Part shown: positions 16,192 through 20,171 of the stretch, one piece after another | Layout: every line of letters begins with the position of its first letter | How positions within the stretch are numbered: the stretch's first letter is position 1 | Origin: JBCBJZ01 sp038522635 | GTDB taxonomy: Bacteria > Pseudomonadota > Alphaproteobacteria > Rhizobiales > Hyphomicrobiaceae | Length of the DNA: 20,171 nucleotides | Direction of reading: 5' to 3' | NCBI GenBank assembly: GCA_038522635.1 | Contig: JBCBJZ010000058.1 | Coordinates: 1-20,171, forward strand | Notes under the pieces: generated by a model | What the model saw: the letters and a program-made list of their open reading frames with translations, nothing else | What the model was told of the DNA's origin: nothing | Database searches by the model: none | Position numbers and translations under genes: made by a program

Positions 16192-17004
16192 TTAGCTGGG
16201 CTTGTCGTCGAAATGCCCGGCCTTGGCGAAGCCTCCACCGTGTGCGGCGAACACGATGTCGTCGTGTTCTGGCTCCGGCGTTGCAGCTTCGATCTTGTTG
16301 CGGAACGCCTCCGCGTTGTCCTGCGGGCGAAAACCGATGTGCGTCGCAAGCCGGTTGTCCCACAGTTTCATATCGTTATCCGACATCCCGTAGATGACGG
16401 TGTGGGCGGTCCGTGGCGCAATCAGACAGCGCTCGATGAGATGCTGATAATCGCGCGGGGACAGCCAGGTGGCGAGCATACGCCGGTCGCGCGGCTCTGG
16501 AAAACACGAGCCGATGCGGATCGATACACTCTCAAGACCAAACTTATCCCAATAATATTGAGCGATCCCTTCGCCGAATACTTTTGAGACACCATAATTG
16601 CTGTCGGGGCGTGGATAGACGGACGCGTCAATAACTTGTTCACGGGCGTAAAAACCGATCGCATGGTTCGAACTGGCCCAGACGATGCGGCGCACACCGG
16701 CTTTTCGGGCCGCTTCGTAAACGTTGTAGAAGCCGATGATGTTGGCGTTGAGCACGTCGGCCCAGGTGCCTTCGATCGATTGGCCGCCCATGTGCACGAT
16801 CATATCGACATCGCGGGCAAGGTCAGCCATGGCGTCGGCATCGGCGACGTCAGCGATGATGCCTTCCTCGTGGTTGGCAAGGTCGCCGAGTGGCTCGCGG
16901 TCGGACAGCCTGAGATGGGTGGTCAGGGGTGGCAGCGAAGCGCGGGCCAATTTGCCGAGTGCGCCGGCTGCCCCGGTGATGAGAATACGGTTGAAACGGG
17001 CCAT
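16192..17004 (-). CDS. Probable uronate dehydrogenase (extended SDR family)
   Basis: The 270-aa protein is an NAD-dependent extended SDR without the long epimerase C-terminal domain. The Rossmann motif GAAGALG (11-17), the substrate segment ASSNHAIGFY (110-119) and YGVSK with Y137/K141 are intact. The stretches RIGSCFPEPRDRRMLATWLS and the terminal WDN ... GFRPQDNAEAFRNKIE closely match what I remember of Agrobacterium uronate dehydrogenase (EC 1.1.1.203, about 265 aa), which oxidises D-galacturonate and D-glucuronate to aldaro-lactones. AAAGG at 17012-17016 supports the ATG at 17004. It lies 24 bp downstream of the AI-2E remnant, so it may have lost its original operon leader. Other hexuronate-catabolic genes are not in the window, so substrate is inferred. 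Confidence 0.85.
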   Translation of the reverse strand: MARFNRILITGAAGALGKLARASLPPLTTHLRLSDREPLGDLANHEEGIIADVADADAMADLARDVDMIVHMGGQSIEGTWADVLNANIIGFYNVYEAARKAGVRRIVWASSNHAIGFYAREQVIDASVYPRPDSNYGVSKVFGEGIAQYYWDKFGLESVSIRIGSCFPEPRDRRMLATWLSPRDYQHLIERCLIAPRTAHTVIYGMSDNDMKLWDNRLATHIGFRPQDNAEAFRNKIEAATPEPEHDDIVFAAHGGGFAKAGHFDDKPS

Positions 17005-17028
17005 GGGTCAGCCTTTGCCGTTGGTTTG

Positions 17029-17442
17029 TCAGGGTGATGGCGGCAAGCGCGGTCGCACGCGTTGCGTTGCCAACGGCGCGCTTTGTAGCGTGCCGGGCGC
17101 GACGTTAGAATGATTGGTGTGGGACCGGCTAGAGCCATAGGGCCCGTTGCTCCAGTGGGCGGGGTCGGGGGTGATCGTCTCGGGCAGATCCGGCGTCAGA
17201 AATTCTGAGATGGGGCGCAAGGGTTCGACGCGCTCGCAGATGATGTTGAAGCTCATCAGCAAAGGCACCGCCATCAGCGCGTCGATGATGCCCCACAGTC
17301 AGCTCAACAAAATGATCGACATGAGAATCGCAACCGTGTTGAGCAATGATTGCCGGCCGAGCACGAACGGCACCACGAAGTTCTGCGCGATCAACATCAA
17401 CACCAGATAGACCGACGGCAGGATCAGCGCTGTCGGGGGCCA
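17029..17442 (-). pseudogene. AI-2E-type permease C-terminal remnant with nonsense codon
   Basis: The minus strand reads PPTALILPSVYLVLMLIAQN, then FVVPFVLGRQSLLNTVA and IILLS, meets an in-frame TGA at 17299-17301, and resumes in the same frame with LWGIIDALMAVPLLMSFNI and CERVEPLRPISEFLTPD. This is the conserved last part of the AI-2E transporter family (PF01594, PerM-like permeases). The TGA falls where relatives often have Trp (SWLWG), so a TGG to TGA change is the simplest explanation. At most about 138 codons remain of a family of about 350 aa, and an in-frame TAG at 17443-17445 precedes the remnant. The N-terminal two thirds are missing. It lies just before the uronate dehydrogenase gene, possibly an old operon mate. 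Confidence 0.85.
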
Positions 17443-17650
17443 CTAAAATTCGGTGCAAGAAAAGATTGCTGGCGCATGTCATCCAGGCCGACCACGCCGC
17501 CTTGGACGTACGAGATGATCACCACGTTGTAACCGCCGACCCAGACCGGCCACCAATAGAGCAGCGTCGTGTGTGAATAGATCCGCAGTTCGTGTTGGTG
17601 CGGCTCGGCGGTGACTTTGTCATCCGAACGGGGCTCTTCACGCGCAGAAG
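17424..17650 (-). pseudogene. Fragment of a membrane protein with YWWPVW motif
   Basis: In another minus-strand frame, ending at the TGA at 17424-17426, the sequence reads HELRIYSHTTLLYWWPVWVG, GYNVVIISYVQGGVVGLDD and then unrelated residues. The aromatic YWWPVW (17541-17558) followed by a hydrophobic stretch looks like the N-terminal membrane segment of a bacterial inner membrane protein; I recall similar YWWPVW segments in uncharacterised proteins but cannot name the family. No ATG or GTG start lies upstream in frame; the frame runs back through a Pro/Ala-rich stretch into the end of the CapA gene. It is cut off after about 30 residues and runs into the AI-2E remnant. It is most likely a broken gene end. 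The upstream limit is approximate. Confidence 0.55.
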
Positions 17651-17689
17651 CGGCGGACGCGTTGGCGGGTGTGCCCGCTCCAGGCGCGG

Positions 17690-17707
17690 AATCGCCCGAT
17701 GATCTAG
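17690..17707 (-). repeat. 18-bp copy of the hairpin arm
   Basis: Read on the minus strand, this segment is CTAGATCATCGGGCGATT, identical over 18 bases to 14114-14131 on the plus strand. It lies in the non-coding stretch immediately after the CapA stop. Only the one arm is present; no matching complementary arm was found beside it. Confidence 0.85.
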
Positions 17708-17737
17708 GGCCAGCGCCCGCTCTTGGCGCGTTCGGCT

Positions 17738-19456
17738 TTAGCGGCTGACGCCGGTGCGCCAGGTGGCGATGAGGCCGTCCACCGCGCTGGGACGGCGTTG
17801 CGCGCGGCGCGGCGCGGCCCGCCGTTTGCTCGACGCCTGATAACGCGTGCGCGTCACGCGGGCTTTGCGAGGGCGAGCCTTGCGCGTTGGCTTAAGGGCG
17901 CTGCGATCCTGACCGGCGGCCGTGCCAGCGGGCGAGGCGGGCAGGCCTTTCGGTTTGCTGCGTGGCGCGCGCACAGGTTTGCGCGGCGGAATTTTCATGC
18001 GGACGATCCGCGCGGCGGTAGGCGATAGGCGCGAGCGGCTTGCCGGTTGCGGCTTCGGCTGGGTGGGCACAACGCGTGGCTGTTCGATCAGCGTTGGGGT
18101 CGCAGCGCGCTTGGCAGGGGGCGTTGCAGCGCGGGGTGCGGCTGTTGCGGGTGCGGGTGCGGTCGCAGGCGGCGTTGCTGGCTGCGCGACCACCGGGACA
18201 CGCGCGCATTGCGGCGTCAGATCGGTGCTGGCCCGCGCGCTGATGCGGTTCTTGTTGGGCAGCACGCGAAGCGAGTTGCGCAACGAGGTGCGAAGGATGC
18301 CGCGCGCGCCACGGTTCTCGATCACGCGGTGCCCGCGCCCATCGATCACCACCCAGGTGGGGACGTAGCGAGCCGTGCGCAGCGACGCTTTGGCCGCACC
18401 GTTAGGCTTCACAAGCTCAAGCAGCGCGATCAAGCCCGCACGCTGTTGCAGACGTCGCTGATTGGAAATGAAGTTGCCCAGCGAATAGATGATCAGCCCG
18501 TCGCGACCCTCAGCCGTGGTTCGCTTTTCCCACGGCTGCAGAACATGCGGATGTGCCCCGATCACGGCCGTTGCGCCAGCATCGATCATGGCGCGCGCAA
18601 GCCGCTTCTGACGGCCGTTCGCGTATTGCTGGTTTTCATAGCCCCAGTGCGGCGTGACGATCACCGCATCCACCTTGGGATCGGCGTGCAACGTGCGAAT
18701 GCGTTCCAGCACCTTGTCGCGATGCTTGTAGCAAAACATCACCTGGTTATGGCGGTCGGGTATGCCGTTGGTGCTGTAGGTGCAGGCAACCCAGCCGATG
18801 CGCATGCCGCGCCGTTCGACCACCTCGGTCCAGGTCGGCGCGGGATTGTCGCGATGGCGGGTGCCGACGAAGGGCAGGCTAAGGCTGCGAAACTTTTCGA
18901 TTGTGCGGTCGATGCCGAGTGCGCTGCGGTCCAACGAGTGGTTGTTGGCGAGCGAGATGATGTCGAAGCCTGAGCTTTTCAGATCATCGACCACCGAGGG
19001 GTGGAAGTTGAAATTCAGCGTCTTGAGCGTGGCGGAATACACGCGGCCATCGAGCCTGCGACCGGGATCGCGCGCGTTGCGGCCGCCAACGCGCACCCCG
19101 CGTGCCGCAGGGCCTTCCAGGTTGCCGTAGGTCATGTCGGCCTGGGCGAGGACGCCGCGTACGGGCGCCCAGAACTTCTTGAAAGAGCCGCCGCGCCGGT
19201 AGGCTTGAAGTTGCAGGCGCTTGTGGAAGAGCAGGTCGCCGACGGCGGCGATGGAGAGCGAGCGGCCAGGCGTACAGCGGTGCCTAAACGTGATGTGTTC
19301 GCTGCGTTTGGAGGAGGAGCGCGCTTTGGCCTCAGCGCTGGTGGGCAAGACTGCCAGGGCCATGGTGGAGGCAACGGCAATCGCCAGACAGAGCGAGAAA
19401 GGACCAATGGAAGGCGACACCGCCTGGGCGGACGGGGACTGAAACAACGCAACCAT
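17738..19456 (-). CDS. CapA family protein with long basic Pro/Ala-rich tail
   Basis: The ATG at 19456 gives 572 aa; the frame opens six codons earlier at a TTG. A signal peptide or anchor (hydrophobic about 20-37, then SAEA) precedes a metallophosphatase-fold CapA domain. Family motifs are clear: AVGDLLFH, MTYGNLEGP, LANNHSLDRSALGIDRTI, VTPHWGYE, GAHPHVLQPWE and IIYSLGNFISNQ. The CapA family is named for the poly-gamma-glutamate capsule protein, but most members are uncharacterised. No capBC partners are present, so a capsule role is not supported here. The last 150 or so residues are a low-complexity tail rich in Pro, Ala, Arg and Lys, ending in a strongly basic region, and are not part of the usual domain. 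A GCGCC-GTTAA-GGCGC inverted repeat (19476-19490) lies just upstream. Confidence 0.9.
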   Translation of the reverse strand: MVALFQSPSAQAVSPSIGPFSLCLAIAVASTMALAVLPTSAEAKARSSSKRSEHITFRHRCTPGRSLSIAAVGDLLFHKRLQLQAYRRGGSFKKFWAPVRGVLAQADMTYGNLEGPAARGVRVGGRNARDPGRRLDGRVYSATLKTLNFNFHPSVVDDLKSSGFDIISLANNHSLDRSALGIDRTIEKFRSLSLPFVGTRHRDNPAPTWTEVVERRGMRIGWVACTYSTNGIPDRHNQVMFCYKHRDKVLERIRTLHADPKVDAVIVTPHWGYENQQYANGRQKRLARAMIDAGATAVIGAHPHVLQPWEKRTTAEGRDGLIIYSLGNFISNQRRLQQRAGLIALLELVKPNGAAKASLRTARYVPTWVVIDGRGHRVIENRGARGILRTSLRNSLRVLPNKNRISARASTDLTPQCARVPVVAQPATPPATAPAPATAAPRAATPPAKRAATPTLIEQPRVVPTQPKPQPASRSRLSPTAARIVRMKIPPRKPVRAPRSKPKGLPASPAGTAAGQDRSALKPTRKARPRKARVTRTRYQASSKRRAAPRRAQRRPSAVDGLIATWRTGVSR

Positions 19457-19475
19457 AGTGAAACACCACGCCAAC

Positions 19476-19490
19476 GCGCCGTTAAGGCGC
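19476..19490. promoter_or_regulatory. Perfect inverted repeat upstream of capA-like gene
   Basis: GCGCC and GGCGC arms flank GTTAA, 20-34 bp before the CapA-family ATG. It may be an operator or a leader hairpin. No promoter pair was recognised around it. Confidence 0.35.
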
Positions 19491-19662
19491 TGAACCGAAC
19501 ACGCATTCAGTATGCCGGGACAGGTCTTGACGGCAGCTTAACCACGTTATGCGCACGCCCATCGCGACCGCAGCGCCCGCGCGGCGCCAGGTCAGCACAT
19601 GCAACGCTGTGTGGAAATGATGGGGGGTGGTGTTGGATTGTTTTCGTCGCGGCCTGTGTCTT

Positions 19663-19707
19663 ACTTGGGCCTGTCTCACTGGGGCCTGTCTCACTGGGGC
19701 CTATGAG
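19663..19707 (+). repeat. Three tandem 15-bp repeats
   Basis: Three head-to-tail copies of a 15-bp unit are visible: ACTTGGGCCTGTCTC (19663-19677), ACTGGGGCCTGTCTC (19678-19692) and a decayed ACTGGGGCCTATGAG (19693-19707). A more degenerate unit may precede them. Read in either direction they would encode a short periodic peptide, but the overlapping open frames show no other coding signs. They lie in the 443-bp spacer between the CapA-family gene and the tRNA. Confidence 0.85.
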
Positions 19708-19731
19708 ACCGAGACCTGTGAGGACGAACGG

Positions 19732-19797
19732 ATGGCACCTTGGCAGCCGTGCGTGGGGGCAATCGCGCTTGCACCGTTGAGTCGTGGCAGGTGCCAT
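19732..19797. other. Long inverted repeat, possible structured RNA or operator
   Basis: ATGGCACCT (19732-19740) and AGGTGCCAT (19789-19797) are perfect 9-bp inverted repeats with a 48-nt spacer that itself can form a small GCAA/TTGC stem. It is in the gene-free spacer before the tRNA-Asp promoter. It could be a folded transcript or a recombination or protein-binding site. There is no further evidence; no gene was recognised in the remainder of 19457-19899. Confidence 0.35.
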
Positions 19798-19817
19798 TGT
19801 ACTGGCCCTGAGCCCAG

Positions 19818-19846
19818 TTGACTTGCGCGCGGGCCTCACGTACACG
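19818..19846 (+). promoter_or_regulatory. Probable tRNA-Asp promoter
   Basis: TTGACT (19818-19823) and TACACG (19841-19846) are separated by exactly 17 bp, with the predicted start about 47 bp before the tRNA. The -35 matches the housekeeping sigma-70 consensus well; the -10 is weaker, as is common in GC-rich alphaproteobacteria. Confidence 0.55.
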
Positions 19847-19899
19847 ACCAGCCTGCTTCGACAGCCGGATCAGCCGTGCGCGAAGTGACCGACCCTTCA

Positions 19900-19976
19900 G
19901 GGGGTGTAGCTCAGTTGGTTAGAGCGCTGGCCTGTCACGCCAGAGGCCGCGGGTTCAAGTCCCGTCACTCCCGCCA
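19900..19976 (+). tRNA. tRNA-Asp (anticodon GUC)
   Basis: The 77-nt sequence folds as a complete cloverleaf. Acceptor arms are GGGGGTG (19900-19906) and CACTCCC (19966-19972, one G-U pair), followed by discriminator G and an encoded CCA (19974-19976). The anticodon stem CTGGC (19927-19931) pairs with GCCAG (19939-19943), with loop CTGTCAC and anticodon GTC at 19934-19936, reading Asp codons GAC and GAU. The D arm (GCTC ... GAGC) and the T loop GTTCAAG are standard. No attachment-site repeat of its 3' end occurs downstream in the remaining 195 bp. Confidence 0.97.
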
Positions 19977-20078
19977 TCGTCGGTCCGCCCGCGCGGTTCA
20001 AAATCCTTAGCGCGTCGCTGTTGATAGCTTTTGACTGTGCCGAATCGTGCGGCGAACACGCTGGCGCGCATGGGGCGA

Positions 20079-20171
20079 ATGACCACAGCGCTCGCGCCTC
20101 AGACGCTCGACCCTGGACAAACGCGCATCACTCCCGCATCACCAGTGCAAACGAAGCGCGGCCGGCCAAAC
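20079..20171 (+). CDS. Possible N-terminus of a gene cut by the window edge
   Basis: An open frame starts at the ATG at 20079 (another in-frame ATG is at 20070) and runs off the right edge for 31 codons, reading MTTALAPQTLDPGQ and ending QTKRGRPN. The KRGRP motif is seen just before the helix-turn-helix in many TetR-type regulators and in AT-hook-like tails, but 31 residues cannot settle the family. No strong Shine-Dalgarno sequence is visible. It may be a chance open frame. Confidence 0.3.
   Translation, partial: MTTALAPQTLDPGQTRITPASPVQTKRGRPN

Noticed and set aside
18047..18973. 308-codon plus-strand open frame opposite the CapA-family gene
   Set aside because: Antisense shadow in GC-rich DNA; the minus strand has all CapA motifs.
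19001..19780. 259-codon plus-strand open frame running from capA antisense through the 15-bp repeats
   Set aside because: Half lies opposite a certain gene and the rest is repeat-derived; no motif or ribosome binding site.
19507..19845. 112-codon minus-strand frame with repeated GPSET
   Set aside because: The periodicity is just the DNA repeat. No start signal and no resemblance to a known protein.
19900..20171. tRNA-Asp as an integration site for a genomic island
   Set aside because: No direct repeat of the tRNA 3' end and no integrase near it; XerD at 11687 is the housekeeping type.

Overview
The window is a high-GC alphaproteobacterial chromosome segment, most likely from the Hyphomicrobiales (Rhizobiales). 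The evidence is gene order and protein type: an aerobic cobaltochelatase pair (cobS, cobT), a J-domain protein, a BolA protein, a CNNM/CorC protein, aroB, aroK and a xerD-type recombinase. As I remember it, this neighbourhood recurs in that order. I cannot name a genus from sequence alone.

Layout. Positions 138-4370 (minus strand) hold cobS, cobT and a secreted phytase-esterase-like protein; cobT and the esterase-like gene overlap by GTGA. A J-domain gene (minus) and a BolA gene (plus) diverge from a 271-bp spacer with nested palindromes. On the minus strand, aroK and aroB overlap by GTGA and are followed by a CNNM/CBS membrane protein. On the plus strand lie a 47-residue membrane peptide, a large secreted protein of unknown function (727 aa), xerD and two adjacent secreted proteins with paired SH3b domains. 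Positions 14260-17004 (minus) carry a DUF4174-like protein, a secreted leucine-rich-repeat protein and a probable uronate dehydrogenase. Positions 17029-17737 are a gene graveyard: the C-terminal end of an AI-2E-type permease, broken by an in-frame TGA, abuts a fragment of an unrelated membrane protein. A CapA-family protein follows, then a repeat-bearing spacer, tRNA-Asp(GUC), and possibly the first codons of a gene running off the right edge.

How the genes work together. CobS and CobT are the AAA+ and MIDAS-type subunits that power cobalt insertion into hydrogenobyrinate diamide; CobN must be elsewhere. AroK and AroB serve the shikimate pathway. XerD resolves chromosome dimers with a partner. 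SH3b, LRR, CapA, DUF4174 and the 727-aa protein are mostly envelope or exported proteins with no shared pathway that I can demonstrate.

Novelty. Most of the window is conserved housekeeping sequence and I see no defence, CRISPR, phage or secretion cassette. The best leads are a 64-nt near-perfect hairpin whose left arm recurs as an exact 18-bp match about 3.5 kb away, the chimeric pseudogene junction, the tandem SH3b pair with a TGGGCG hexamer array, the nested palindromes between the J-domain and bolA genes, and the 15-bp tandem repeats plus long inverted repeat between capA and the tRNA.
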